Source: Leptospira saintgironsiae
GTDB taxonomy: Bacteria; Spirochaetota; Leptospiria; Leptospirales; Leptospiraceae
Length of the DNA stretch: 64,000 nucleotides
Direction: 5' to 3'
Assembly: GCF_002811765.1 (NCBI RefSeq)
Contig: NZ_NPDR01000001.1
Coordinates: 496,001-560,000, forward strand
Made by a program: the position numbers and the translations under genes. This document shows positions 1 to 9,228 of this stretch, one piece after another. Under the pieces are notes generated by a model that worked only from the letters and a program-made list of their open reading frames with translations, was not told where the DNA came from and did no database searches. Within the stretch, counting starts at the first letter, position 1. Each line of letters starts with the position of its first letter.

Positions 1-2010
1 ACTCCTGTTCCTGAAATGAACGTCCAAAGAGTTACAGGTTCTGTAAATATCGCAGACGGAAGTGGTTCTTTCGATTTTGGAAGTCAGGTGGAGAATGTTA
101 CTGGTTCTGCGATCCAATTCCGGATACAGAACTTAGGAACTGCCTCTCTAAGCTTAACCGGATCTCCAGTTGTAGAAATTACAGGCACGAATTCGGATCA
201 GTTTGAAGTTACTGTTCAGCCTAGTAGTACAAGTATTGCTAGTTCTGGGAATACTACATTCTCTGTTAGATTTGTTCCTACTTCTACCGGTGCAAAAACT
301 GCATCTATTTCAATAGCGAACAATGACTCAGACGAAAATCCATATAATTTCACGATTACGGGTACTGGAACTCCAACACCTGTTCCTGAAATTAACGTGA
401 AGCAAGCTTCTACAAGTATAGCAAGTTCAGGAACTTATTCTGGCATTGCTGATACAAGGATTGGTACTACCAGCGGGACGACTACATTCACAGTAGAAAA
501 TACTGGAACTGCAACCTTGAGCCTGAGCGGAAGCCCTCGTGTGGTTGTGGGTGGAACAGATTCGTCTATGTTTAGTGTTGCCTCTCAACCTTCTGCTACC
601 GTTGCTGCGAGTGGAACATCAACATTCACAGTTACGTTCTCGCCTACTTCTACCGGAGCAAAAGCTGCAACCTTAACGATTGCAAATAATGACTCCGATG
701 AAAGTAGTTATGTGATCAATTTGTCCGCAAACGGAACGGAACCAAGCGCTCCTTGTTTCGATATTAGTACTGGAACAAAATCCGCGAACGATGCGATCTT
801 CGGAAGTACTTACGAAAGTTCCAATATTTCCCTAACTACAGGAACTGCTTTCCCGACAGCTTTATTCTATGCTGATCAAGCAAGTGCGGGATCCAGTAGT
901 TTGATGTATGCATACTACTATGCAACTGCTGCAGAAAGCACTGGTTTTTATGGTAGAGATGGAATTGGAACTACAGTAATCACTGGTATGTGGCCTTATG
1001 GTAGAAATACTTCTGAATTCTTATATAAAGATTTCGGGACAGGTTCTCTGTCATTCACGCCAAGCACTAGTGTTACAGCGTTAGTTGCTTTGGACTCGTT
1101 TACAAGTTTTGCGACTGCAAACGCGAGTTATAGAGTAGTTCGTAGCTGTAGTCCTTCTCTATTGGAAGAGCAATCATTCACTTCCACTACAGGAACTACG
1201 AGCACAAGTGGACTTTCTAAAGTTTGGACATATCGTAAGAAGATGAAGGTAAACTTGATCTTCGTGCAAGGAACTTACCCAACTTATACAGTTGCGGGAG
1301 TCCAAGAGGCTGTTGACAGAGTGACTTCTATATACGGACAGAATTCAGTTAAGATCGATCTTCAATTCTCTGCAACTTCTATTAGCGCAGCTGAATTCCA
1401 AGATATATCTGATCTGAGTGATGATACCGGAACAGTATCTGGATCTCTCACCAAACTTTATGTTTCTAATCCTGGAAGTGCGCAAGCAGCTGACAGTTTA
1501 AATATCTATATCACTGCAAGCGAAAGTGAAGTAGGTGGAGTATTAGGTATTGCATCTGGAATCCCTGGTCTTCCTGGTGTAACAGGAACGAAGAAGGCGG
1601 GTATGATCGTGTTCTTGGAAGCGCATAGAACTTCTGGAACAGCAGGATCAGCCCTTTCTGCGGGAGATCTAACGTTTATGGGAGATACTATTGCTCATGA
1701 AGCTGGGCATTTCCTTGGGTTGTTCCACACAAACGAGAGAGGTGGATATGATAGTTCTGTTGTTTCTTCGGTAGCCAATTGGCCGTTCGGAGTTTACAAT
1801 AAGGACGCTATGTCTGACACTCCATTCTGCAATAAGTCGAATGATTCAAATACAGATGGAATGGTATCTATCAGTGAGTGTAGCGGTACTGGTTTCACTA
1901 ATTCTGGAGCATCAAATCTAATGTTCTGGGCAGGGGACGGAGTTACATCTCAGACACAACTTACAGGCGAACAAGGTTGGCTATTAAGACTTAACCCGTT
2001 GGCTTATTAA
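1..2010 (+). CDS. Choice-of-anchor D repeat protein with C-terminal metzincin-type zinc protease domain (5' partial)
   Basis: The reading frame is open from base 1, and the residues before the first ATG (position 16) match the linker between later repeats (TPVPE), so the gene starts outside the window. Seen: two tandem beta-sandwich repeats of the choice-of-anchor D/ASH type (about residues 20-122 and 125-245 counted from base 1), each ending in a conserved SIANNDSDE-like strand; a beta-rich linker domain; then a protease domain with the zinc motif HEAGHFLGLFH (bases 1696-1728, HExxHxxGxxH), followed by a DTP motif and an SNLMFW segment that fits a Met-turn. Family knowledge: this arrangement is that of metzincins, most like M43 (pappalysin/cytophagalysin) peptidases. 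Inference: secreted or surface protein acting on extracellular protein. The next gene follows after 14 nt. The exact peptidase family is uncertain. Confidence 0.85.
   Translation, partial: TPVPEMNVQRVTGSVNIADGSGSFDFGSQVENVTGSAIQFRIQNLGTASLSLTGSPVVEITGTNSDQFEVTVQPSSTSIASSGNTTFSVRFVPTSTGAKTASISIANNDSDENPYNFTITGTGTPTPVPEINVKQASTSIASSGTYSGIADTRIGTTSGTTTFTVENTGTATLSLSGSPRVVVGGTDSSMFSVASQPSATVAASGTSTFTVTFSPTSTGAKAATLTIANNDSDESSYVINLSANGTEPSAPCFDISTGTKSANDAIFGSTYESSNISLTTGTAFPTALFYADQASAGSSSLMYAYYYATAAESTGFYGRDGIGTTVITGMWPYGRNTSEFLYKDFGTGSLSFTPSTSVTALVALDSFTSFATANASYRVVRSCSPSLLEEQSFTSTTGTTSTSGLSKVWTYRKKMKVNLIFVQGTYPTYTVAGVQEAVDRVTSIYGQNSVKIDLQFSATSISAAEFQDISDLSDDTGTVSGSLTKLYVSNPGSAQAADSLNIYITASESEVGGVLGIASGIPGLPGVTGTKKAGMIVFLEAHRTSGTAGSALSAGDLTFMGDTIAHEAGHFLGLFHTNERGGYDSSVVSSVANWPFGVYNKDAMSDTPFCNKSNDSNTDGMVSISECSGTGFTNSGASNLMFWAGDGVTSQTQLTGEQGWLLRLNPLAY
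4..392 (+). repeat. In-frame ~375-bp repeat coding for the ASH domains
   Basis: The 14-mer cctgttcctgaaat occurs at 4-17 and again at 379-392, a period of 375 nt (125 codons), marking the boundary of the choice-of-anchor D repeat. The similarity is visible at the DNA level as well as in protein, so the array could vary in copy number by recombination. How many more units lie upstream cannot be seen. Confidence 0.7.
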
Positions 2011-2024
2011 TAGAGGAAAAAGAG

Positions 2025-2561
2025 ATGAAGTTAAAATCATTATTCATGATCGGATTGGTAGCCATAGGGCTACCAATCTCTGCGCAAAACTTGGATACCA
2101 ATGTATATTCTAAAATTAAGGAATCCTTAACTTTAACCAGGCATTCAAGCAGTGTAGATTTGAGAGCGAGTATAAACCGTATTTCGAGTAATCCTGTTCC
2201 TTACTTGGTAGCGATCTCACAAGAATCTGGAGTTAGAATTTACGTTAAAGAAAAGGCAATCTACCTTTTGAAAGATTATCAAACAGATGAGTCTGCTAAT
2301 TTTTTAAGAAGTAGGATAGAACAGGATAATATACATCCATCTTTGCGTAAATTTGCTGTGAAAGGTTATACCGACGGGTTTTATACGAATGATCCGTTAA
2401 AAGTAGAAACATTCCTAAAAAAGTTTCAATCTGATAAGAAGATAGGAACTACTGTTGTTAAATCTTTGCAAAAAGTCCGTTTTGAAAATTTTAGAAAGAC
2501 TAGCCAACCTACAGAGGTTGATCTAGAAAATCTAAGAAAGAATAAACCGATCAAAAAGTAA
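2025..2561 (+). CDS. Exported protein with HEAT-like helical repeats, unknown function
   Basis: 178 residues starting at an ATG behind a good ribosome site (gaggaaaaagag). Residues 1-20 form a signal peptide ending ISAQ. The rest is helical and charged; segments such as residues 60-130 look like degenerate HEAT repeats (alternating short helices with DP/NP turns), but I do not recognise a family. It lies 14 nt behind the metalloprotease gene and just before a strong terminator, so it is the last gene of that operon. Inference: a periplasmic partner of the exported protease, perhaps a scaffold. The function is not known. Confidence 0.75.
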   Translation: MKLKSLFMIGLVAIGLPISAQNLDTNVYSKIKESLTLTRHSSSVDLRASINRISSNPVPYLVAISQESGVRIYVKEKAIYLLKDYQTDESANFLRSRIEQDNIHPSLRKFAVKGYTDGFYTNDPLKVETFLKKFQSDKKIGTTVVKSLQKVRFENFRKTSQPTEVDLENLRKNKPIKK

Positions 2562-2580
2562 GATTCGTTTCGAATGAAAA

Positions 2581-2607
2581 GGGCCGCGCAATGCGGCTCT
2601 TTTTTTA
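2581..2607 (+). terminator. Rho-independent terminator
   Basis: The stem gggccgc (2581-2587) pairs with gcggctc (2593-2599) with one G-T wobble, the loop is 5 nt, and eight T follow. It lies 20 nt behind the stop at 2561 and separates the first operon from the next one. Confidence 0.9.
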
Positions 2608-2830
2608 TTAAGAGCCATAATCAGTCTGATTTTTCCCTTATAAGTTCCCTTTTTTCGCTGTTTTTTAGAATTATTCTGCCAATTCTTCCTGATTTTAAGA
2701 TCGTATTATTCTGGACGTACCTTTTCGAACAATTGCCAATAGAATGGGAGAAACGTAGTCTCCAGTTGTTTATAATATCATTACGTGTATTGGATTCTTG
2801 TAGGAATTCCAACATATTAAGGATCAGAGA

Positions 2831-4348
2831 TTGAGTTCAGGTTATTATCGTTTTATTTTTATCATAAGTGCTTTGATGGGAATCCTTCCTCAATTAAATT
2901 GTGGAGGAGGTCATGGAACAACACTGCTTCCAATTTTCCCTTCTCCTTCCGGTATCAAGGGATTGCATGTTTCCGATTCGGCAGGGAATAGATATTCTTC
3001 CGGTTCTACACTTTCTTTAGGTTCTGTTTTAGTTAGTTCTTCTTCTTCAAATACTTTGAAGATTGAGAATGACGGAAGTTTTACAGTTACTCTGACAGGA
3101 AGTCCTGATTCAGTTTCTAAAAGTGGGATCCACTCTTCTCAGTATGTGATCGATTCACAACCTTCGAGTACTAGTTTAGCGGATGGAGATTCTAGTTCGT
3201 TCCAAATTAGTTTTCAGCCTAGTTCGGTCGGTGTAAAATCTGCATATTTGATCATCAATTCGGATGATCCAAATATAGGTACATACATTCTATATTTGAA
3301 AGGAACAGGTACAGAGGCTCCTGCTCCAGCTATTCAGATTTCGGAAGGTAGTTTTAATTTTATCCCGAATGCGCAGACGAACTTTTATGCTCCATCTGGT
3401 GGGACTTCTTCTAAAACGATTACTATCAAAAATGGCGGACAACAAAATTTAGTAATTTCTAATATTTCTCTCGGCGGGACGGATGCTGGTTTGTTCAGTC
3501 AGAACGGTTCTACTGTTACCATCTCTCCTAAAAAAACGTATACATTTACAATTTCTTTTAGCCCGCCTTCTGTTTCTTCATTCTCTGCTTTTATCTCAAT
3601 CGATAGTAATGATCCGAATATTGCAAGTTATACAATTGGTTTGTCCGGAGTAGGAACTTCTGGAAATGTTCCTCAGATCTCGGTAACGTATTCTGATAAT
3701 AATAATATTTCCAGAGATATTTCAAGCAGCACTGGATTCTCTTATTCTTTCGGAAGTGTTTTTCCTGGAGTTGTGTCATCTAGTAAAACAATTACGATCC
3801 GTAATTTAGGAAGTTCTAATTTAGATCTGTCTGGAACTCCTGTAACATTAAGTGGAACAGATCCAGGAGAATTTACTGTAACTCAACCTTCTGTTTCTAG
3901 TCTTGCTCCAAATGCCTCTGCCACGTTCTTGATCAAATTCAGTCCTACAAGCGTGGGCTCCAAATCTGCTACTGTTACTTTGAGTACCACCAATGGAAAA
4001 GGTGGAAATTCTTCCAGTTCTGTTTTGGCTGTTTCCGGTGCAGGGGGAAGAAGGGACATTATTGTAACTTGGGCACATTCTAAAGAGCACGCAGTCCATA
4101 TGGCATCTGGCGCTTACAGAGTTTGTTATAAAAAAGGTTCAGACTTTACTGCACAAGGGGATTCTGGTGTGACCTGCGATGCAGATGTAGTGTATGCGGG
4201 TGATCCATACACCCCAAATTATAAAACGATTACAGTAAGTTCCGCCGGGACTTGGTTTATTCGAGTGAAATCATTTTCTCAATTTAATGCAACGGGGTCT
4301 TCATTTTCCAAGTCGATCCAGGCAACAGTAAGTTCTCCAGGGTATTAA
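2831..4348 (+). CDS. Exported choice-of-anchor D repeat protein
   Basis: 505 residues from a TTG start supported by AAGGA seven bases upstream. The N terminus is a signal sequence ending near LNCGGG; Cys24 could be lipidated, but Gln at -3 is a poor lipobox, so lipoprotein status is uncertain. Three choice-of-anchor D/ASH beta-sandwich repeats follow (about residues 43-155, 160-275 and 282-405), each with the SFQPSSVG/SFSPPSV-type strand found in the protein at the window start. The last 100 residues form a fibronectin III-like domain. No enzyme motif is seen. Nine bases separate it from the subtilase gene, so the two are almost certainly co-transcribed. Inference: a surface or periplasmic beta-sandwich protein, possibly adhesive or a substrate/partner of the adjacent protease. 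Confidence 0.85.
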   Translation: MSSGYYRFIFIISALMGILPQLNCGGGHGTTLLPIFPSPSGIKGLHVSDSAGNRYSSGSTLSLGSVLVSSSSSNTLKIENDGSFTVTLTGSPDSVSKSGIHSSQYVIDSQPSSTSLADGDSSSFQISFQPSSVGVKSAYLIINSDDPNIGTYILYLKGTGTEAPAPAIQISEGSFNFIPNAQTNFYAPSGGTSSKTITIKNGGQQNLVISNISLGGTDAGLFSQNGSTVTISPKKTYTFTISFSPPSVSSFSAFISIDSNDPNIASYTIGLSGVGTSGNVPQISVTYSDNNNISRDISSSTGFSYSFGSVFPGVVSSSKTITIRNLGSSNLDLSGTPVTLSGTDPGEFTVTQPSVSSLAPNASATFLIKFSPTSVGSKSATVTLSTTNGKGGNSSSSVLAVSGAGGRRDIIVTWAHSKEHAVHMASGAYRVCYKKGSDFTAQGDSGVTCDADVVYAGDPYTPNYKTITVSSAGTWFIRVKSFSQFNATGSSFSKSIQATVSSPGY

Positions 4349-4357
4349 ATAAATCTT

Positions 4358-6277
4358 ATGAAGAATAAATATATAATAATTGCTCTCCTTCTTTCGACAG
4401 TATCTATCGGTTATCTTTTTGCCGAAAAAGAAACGAATATCGTTCCAACCTTATCTAAACTTTTGGATCCTGTGGGAAATACTGATAATAAAAAGTATTA
4501 TAAAAGAGATTCAAAAATAAAATTCAAATCTTCTGAAGTTTTGGTTAAGTTCAGAGATACTGCAGGCGACTCGGTAAAATCTTATGCAGTTAGTTCTTTT
4601 AATGGAAAAGTCCTGAACGATTTAGGTGAGACCGGAATTTCTCAAGTAGAATTGAGAGAAGGTCAAACTGTGGAAGAGGCAGTTGCTGAATATTCTACTC
4701 ATCCTGATGTAGAATATGTGCAGCCAAATTATATTTATCATGCAAGCACATCTCCGAACGACCCGATCTACAATCAGTTGTGGGGAATGAATAATACAGG
4801 GCAGAGTGTTTTAACTGCGACGTATGCTACGAATAATCCTGGCACCAGCACCAATGATATGAGAATGGAAAGTGCTTGGGATGTGAACACAGATTGTACA
4901 AATACCGTTGTAGCTGTTGTAGATTCCGGTGTGAATTATAATCACCAAGATCTAAGTGCAAATATGTGGAGTTCCGGTTCTTGCGTTTCAGATAAGGGAG
5001 TTTCTTTAGGTTCTTGTTCCAATGGTTGGGATTATGCAGATAACGATTCCAATCCAATGGATTTAAATGGTCATGGAACGCATGTTGCAGGTACGATTGG
5101 AGCTAGAGGTGATAATGGAACTGGGGTTGCAGGAGTTTGCTGGACTGCGAAAATTATGGCAGTTCGAGTTTTAGATCAATCTGGTTCTGGAGATACTGCA
5201 ACTATTATTAAAGGAATTAACTTCGCTGTTCGTAACGGAGCAAAGATCCTGAACTTAAGTTTGGGTGGTCCTGATTATGATTCAGCAATGCGTTCTGCAA
5301 TCTCAAATGCAGGAAGCAAATATGATGCGTTGTTCGTTGTTGCTGCTGGTAATGAGAGCAATGATTTAAAATCAGATAATTCTTATCCTTGTGAATATGA
5401 TGAAGCTAATATTCTTTGTGTGGCTGCCTTAGATCAAAAGTTTCAGTTAGCGAGTTTTTCTAATTTTGATTCTTCTAAAAAGAATGTGGATATAGGAGCC
5501 CCAGGCACAAATATTAGAAGCTCTTGGGCGGGCGCAGAAGCTACTTCATCTTTAGCGTTTGCAAGTTGGAGTACAATAAATGTCGATGGAACTGCATGGA
5601 ATTGGGCGAATTGTCCTCCTACTGTTCTGTATTTATCAACTAGTTGTTCTACTGCAATTATAGGTAGCTCTAATTTCGGATATGCGTCTAATACATATTC
5701 AGTTGTATATGCTCCAATCTCAATTACTTCAGGTGCGGAAGCAGTCACTGCTAGAATGAATTTATACTTGGATACAGAATCTGGTTATGATGGGATCAAT
5801 ATGTACGCTTCCACTTCTTCTGTTCCAGCAACTATATTCAGTTCTCCTAATAAAGTTGGGAGTCTCTCTGGGGAAACAAATGGTTCATTGATCGCAAATT
5901 TTGAAGTTGCAGCTAAGAATTGTGTGGGATCTTCCACTTGTTATTTCGGTTATGAATTCGTCTCAGATTCTTCTGTTAACAGGGCCGGGGTTGCTATTAC
6001 CTCATTTAATTTGATCACTTTAGATAATAATGATATTACTCAATATAATACGATCAACGGAACTTCGATGGCCACGCCTCATGTGGCAGGTCTTGCTACT
6101 TTATTGAGATCATTTAATCCTAAATTTACATATGCAGATACAATTACAGCAATCGTTGCAGGTGGTACCGCTACTAGTTCTATTCAAAACATTACTAAAT
6201 ATGGTAAGGCTGCTAATGGAAATGGTGCGATCCGAAATTTAGAAGCTCCTAAGGATCTAAATGTAGATGTTCCTTAA
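4358..6277 (+). CDS. Secreted subtilisin-like serine protease (S8) with I9-like propeptide
   Basis: 639 residues: signal peptide (1-22), a propeptide of the inhibitor I9/fervidolysin type (about 58-130, ending VEYVQPNYIYHA), then the S8 domain. The catalytic triad is complete: Asp189 (VVAVVDSG), His239 (HGTHVAG) and Ser570 (NGTSMATPHVAG), with oxyanion Asn332 (AAGNES). The gap between Asn332 and Ser570 is much longer than in subtilisin: about 180 residues (roughly 375-555) rich in Ser/Thr and aromatic residues form an inserted beta-sandwich-like domain, perhaps for substrate binding. Several paired cysteines suggest disulfides outside the cytoplasm. The gene follows the ASH protein after 9 nt and its end overlaps the next gene by 11 nt. 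Confidence 0.95.
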   Translation: MKNKYIIIALLLSTVSIGYLFAEKETNIVPTLSKLLDPVGNTDNKKYYKRDSKIKFKSSEVLVKFRDTAGDSVKSYAVSSFNGKVLNDLGETGISQVELREGQTVEEAVAEYSTHPDVEYVQPNYIYHASTSPNDPIYNQLWGMNNTGQSVLTATYATNNPGTSTNDMRMESAWDVNTDCTNTVVAVVDSGVNYNHQDLSANMWSSGSCVSDKGVSLGSCSNGWDYADNDSNPMDLNGHGTHVAGTIGARGDNGTGVAGVCWTAKIMAVRVLDQSGSGDTATIIKGINFAVRNGAKILNLSLGGPDYDSAMRSAISNAGSKYDALFVVAAGNESNDLKSDNSYPCEYDEANILCVAALDQKFQLASFSNFDSSKKNVDIGAPGTNIRSSWAGAEATSSLAFASWSTINVDGTAWNWANCPPTVLYLSTSCSTAIIGSSNFGYASNTYSVVYAPISITSGAEAVTARMNLYLDTESGYDGINMYASTSSVPATIFSSPNKVGSLSGETNGSLIANFEVAAKNCVGSSTCYFGYEFVSDSSVNRAGVAITSFNLITLDNNDITQYNTINGTSMATPHVAGLATLLRSFNPKFTYADTITAIVAGGTATSSIQNITKYGKAANGNGAIRNLEAPKDLNVDVP

Positions 6278-6623
6278 ATTTTTTTTGAGAACGATCTCAA
6301 TCTTTGTGTTTATATCGATATCAGGATTTTCTACATTCGCACAAGGATTTCCCAAAAATCTTCCGGCTGAAAAAGGTAAATATGTGAAGCCTGGACGGAT
6401 CGTTCCGAACGAGTATATTTTTAAATTAGTTTCTGGAACAAGTTTGGAAAGGATAAAGGAATTAACTCCTAATTCTACAATTCTAAATGTAGAATTGATT
6501 ATGGAAGATACTTACAAGGTTACGTATAAATCCGATCCAGGTTTCGATATTCTTAAAAATATTTCTTCCAAGTCTGGTTTTGTAGAATCAGTCCAACATA
6601 ATTTAGTATACAGGGCATTTTAA
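6267..6623 (+). CDS. Free-standing I9-like propeptide / putative protease inhibitor or chaperone
   Basis: 118 residues with a signal peptide (about 1-25, ending STFAQ). The mature part (about residues 45-118) has the same layout as the propeptide of the upstream subtilase: a VPNEYIFKLV strand against SSEVLVKFRD, and a final SGFVESVQHNLVYRAF against PDVEYVQPNYIYHA. No catalytic domain follows; the frame stops just after the propeptide-like fold. It overlaps the protease gene by 11 nt, which suggests translational coupling. Family knowledge: single-domain I9 proteins (fungal POIA1, yeast IB2) inhibit or chaperone subtilases. Inference: a dedicated inhibitor or folding helper of the neighbour. 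It could also be the relic of a second protease whose catalytic part was lost. Confidence 0.75.
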   Translation: MFLKFFLRTISIFVFISISGFSTFAQGFPKNLPAEKGKYVKPGRIVPNEYIFKLVSGTSLERIKELTPNSTILNVELIMEDTYKVTYKSDPGFDILKNISSKSGFVESVQHNLVYRAF

Positions 6624-6660
6624 AAAATAGCCTTATAATACACTTTATAGAAAACTAATA

Positions 6661-7719
6661 TTATTTTCCTGAAAACCCGGCTTGTATCCACTTTGCAATT
6701 TGGTCCAAGGCATTTTTGGCTTCAGGGACACTTCTTCCTAAATTAAAAAATCCATGGATCAAAGTTTCGTAAGTTTTAATCTCCAGTTTTACTTTTGCTT
6801 TTCGGAGAAGGTCTGCATATGCGACTCCCTCGTCCTGTAGCGGATCAAACCCTGCTATCAAAATGTATGTTTTAGGCGTATGGGAAAAATTAGTCTGTTG
6901 AAAAGGTGTGACTCTTGGGTCTTTCCAATCTTTTGAATTTGGCACACTATGATATTTGAAGTAGCGAAGTAGATCTCGAGTGAGAGCGTATCCGTTCGCA
7001 TATTCTTCTACACTTTTTCTTTCTTGGATTAGATCGATCCACGGATAGATAAGTATTTGGAATTGAGGAAGAGTGAGTTTTTCTTTTTTAGCAAGGGTAG
7101 AAATGGAAATCGCTAAATTTCCACCAGCAGAATCCCCAGCTACAGCGATCTTTTTAGGATCAATTCCAATCGATTTTCCATTTTCTTTGATCCATTTATA
7201 GGCAGAATAAGCATCTTCCCAAGAAGAAGGATAAAGATGCTCAGGTCCCAATCTATAATCGACTGCGAGTATTGCTCTGCCCGAAATTTTTGCTAAATAT
7301 CTTAGAGGTAAATCGTGAGACTCTAGATCTCCGATTACGAATCCTCCCCCATGAAAATAAAGCAAACAGGGTTCCAGGTTTTTTGTTATATTAGAAGAAT
7401 ATAATCTAACCTTAATCCTCGGGCCGGTTCCTGGAATGGAAAAATTTTCGACTCTGGGAATATCTTCTTTTTCCAGATCGAAAGAAGCCATTATCTTTTT
7501 GACAAGTTCCCTCGCTTTAGGCGGAGGAAGATTTTCAGGTTTCGGTTTTATTCTAGCTAGAACTAATGCTGCACGGATCCTTTGGTCTAAGGTCCTTCCT
7601 CTTTTGATATCTTTTCCAAAAATTCTAAGAATCGAATCTGGTAAGGAAAGTAAAGCTCTTGCCGCTAAGGTCTCAAACTTTTGCCAGAGCATTCTTTTTC
7701 CTTGGTTCTGTTTTTCCAT
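6661..7719 (-). CDS. Alpha/beta hydrolase fold-3 (HSL-family) esterase
   Basis: 352 residues. The hormone-sensitive-lipase-family oxyanion motif HGGGF is at 123-127, the nucleophile Ser197 lies in GDSAGG, the acid is Asp292 in DPLQDEG, and the base is His322 in HGFFNL. Family knowledge: such enzymes hydrolyse carboxyl esters of short to medium chain length. The first 46 bases overlap the end of the flavin monooxygenase gene, so the two are coupled; a later ATG (codon 10) would still overlap. No signal peptide is seen, so it is cytoplasmic. Inference from the neighbour: it may cleave esters made by the monooxygenase. Confidence 0.93.
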   Translation of the reverse strand: MEKQNQGKRMLWQKFETLAARALLSLPDSILRIFGKDIKRGRTLDQRIRAALVLARIKPKPENLPPPKARELVKKIMASFDLEKEDIPRVENFSIPGTGPRIKVRLYSSNITKNLEPCLLYFHGGGFVIGDLESHDLPLRYLAKISGRAILAVDYRLGPEHLYPSSWEDAYSAYKWIKENGKSIGIDPKKIAVAGDSAGGNLAISISTLAKKEKLTLPQFQILIYPWIDLIQERKSVEEYANGYALTRDLLRYFKYHSVPNSKDWKDPRVTPFQQTNFSHTPKTYILIAGFDPLQDEGVAYADLLRKAKVKLEIKTYETLIHGFFNLGRSVPEAKNALDQIAKWIQAGFSGK

Positions 7720-9109
7720 TAGAAGAGCTTTGTTTTCCAGATTGTTTATATTTTGCTTTGGATGGCACAGGTAATGTTTGTAAACTTTTAGAAGCTCTCT
7801 TTTTACCTGCTTTTAATTCCTTCTGCATATAATATAAAAAGTCTTCGTAATCTACCTGCATTGTATGTCTTGCAGATGTTACATATCTTTTCTTCATTTT
7901 CTTTTCGTAATCTTGGATCTGATTTTGCATTTCTGGAATTGTAGGTAAGCTATAATTTCCGGTTAAATATTCTGCTAACCATTTTCCTTGGAACTCTGCA
8001 AGAGGCATGATTGCACCTAAGGGTTGGTACAATCCTACAAAGAATAAATTATTCAGATCTGGTTTGAAAGTCCTATGAAATAAAGGAAGATGATTATCAG
8101 GAGCTGAGATAAACTCAGGTTTGAAGAATGGAAACTTGACGTTATATCCAGTGCAATAGATAATCGCGTCTATTTCTTCTTCGGAACCATCCGCAAACTT
8201 TACCTTGTTACCATTATATTCTTGGATTACAGGTTTGTATTTGATATCCCCTCTTCCAAGTCTGACTAAAATATCTTGAGAGATAGTAGGATGCGCTTCT
8301 CCAGGTTTATGATCCGGTTTAGGAAGACCAAAATCTTCCATCTTACCAACTCCGATCTTTAACATTGTTCCAAACAGAAGTTGTTTTAACCAGAAAGGTG
8401 TTCCAGGAGGAAGTAGTTCAGTTTGTTTATCTAAAGGTTTTCCAAAAAGATAATTTGGAATTACCCAAGCGCCTCTTCTGGAACTTAAGAAAACTTTTTT
8501 TGCAACTCCAGGACGGCTCAATTCTACGGAAATATCCATAGCGCTATTTCCCATACCGAGTACTACAACTCTCTTGCCAGTTAATTGGATCGGATGTTCG
8601 GGATCTACATAGTCATGAGAATGTATTATCTTTCCGTTAAATTTACCTGGAAAATCAGGTTCTGGCCAGCGTGGGGACCAATGATGTCCATTCGCAACTA
8701 TGACTGCATCATAAAATATTTTTTCTCCCTTCTCACTAGTAACTAGATAAGTTCCGTCGTCTTGGGGTTCTATTTTTGCGACACCATTCTTAAATTTCAT
8801 ATTTTTGCGAAGGCCAAAGTGCTCCACATAATCTACGAAATATTTTTGGATAGGTTCATGATTTGGGTAATCCGCATACCAATCAGGCATAGGATAATCC
8901 CTATATTCCATTCTATCTCTATGAGTATTGATATGTAATGATTTATAAATATTACTTATACCGTTGTCGTTTTTAAATCTCCAGTTACCTCCTACATCGC
9001 TTCCTTTTTCGTAACAGTCGTAAGGGATTCCTTTGTCCTGCAATGATTTACAAACAGTGATTCCACTAGAGCCGGCGCCAATAACGCAGACTTTCGGCAA
9101 CTCTTGCAT
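7673..9109 (-). CDS. Flavin-containing monooxygenase
   Basis: 478 residues from the ATG at 9109, chosen because GGAGAAC precedes it and because further upstream the frame runs into the divergent gene. It has the FAD-binding GAGSSG at residues 11-16, an FMO fingerprint FNGKIIHSHDY (FxGxxxHxxxY, residues 157-167), and a second dinucleotide motif GMGNSA (185-190) for NADPH. Family knowledge: class B flavoprotein monooxygenases oxidise N or S atoms, or insert oxygen into ketones (Baeyer-Villiger); the Tyr at the end of the fingerprint favours the FMO branch over classical BVMOs. It overlaps the downstream esterase gene by 47 nt and is divergent from the GMC oxidoreductase. Confidence 0.92.
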   Translation of the reverse strand: MQELPKVCVIGAGSSGITVCKSLQDKGIPYDCYEKGSDVGGNWRFKNDNGISNIYKSLHINTHRDRMEYRDYPMPDWYADYPNHEPIQKYFVDYVEHFGLRKNMKFKNGVAKIEPQDDGTYLVTSEKGEKIFYDAVIVANGHHWSPRWPEPDFPGKFNGKIIHSHDYVDPEHPIQLTGKRVVVLGMGNSAMDISVELSRPGVAKKVFLSSRRGAWVIPNYLFGKPLDKQTELLPPGTPFWLKQLLFGTMLKIGVGKMEDFGLPKPDHKPGEAHPTISQDILVRLGRGDIKYKPVIQEYNGNKVKFADGSEEEIDAIIYCTGYNVKFPFFKPEFISAPDNHLPLFHRTFKPDLNNLFFVGLYQPLGAIMPLAEFQGKWLAEYLTGNYSLPTIPEMQNQIQDYEKKMKKRYVTSARHTMQVDYEDFLYYMQKELKAGKKRASKSLQTLPVPSKAKYKQSGKQSSSNGKTEPRKKNALAKV

Positions 9110-9228
9110 ATAGTTCTCCGATCTTTTTATGAGGTTGATAAAACGATTTAGTAGTAGAAGTTTTTCGAACGCATAGTCAAGTCCGAAAATGGATTGAGTT
9201 AATAAATCGATATGTTTAGGTCGGACGT

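Noticed and set aside
2574..2834. Open frame of 86 codons between the first two operons
   Set aside because: It runs through the terminator hairpin, has no good ribosome site and a low-complexity Leu/Phe-rich product; treated as non-coding.
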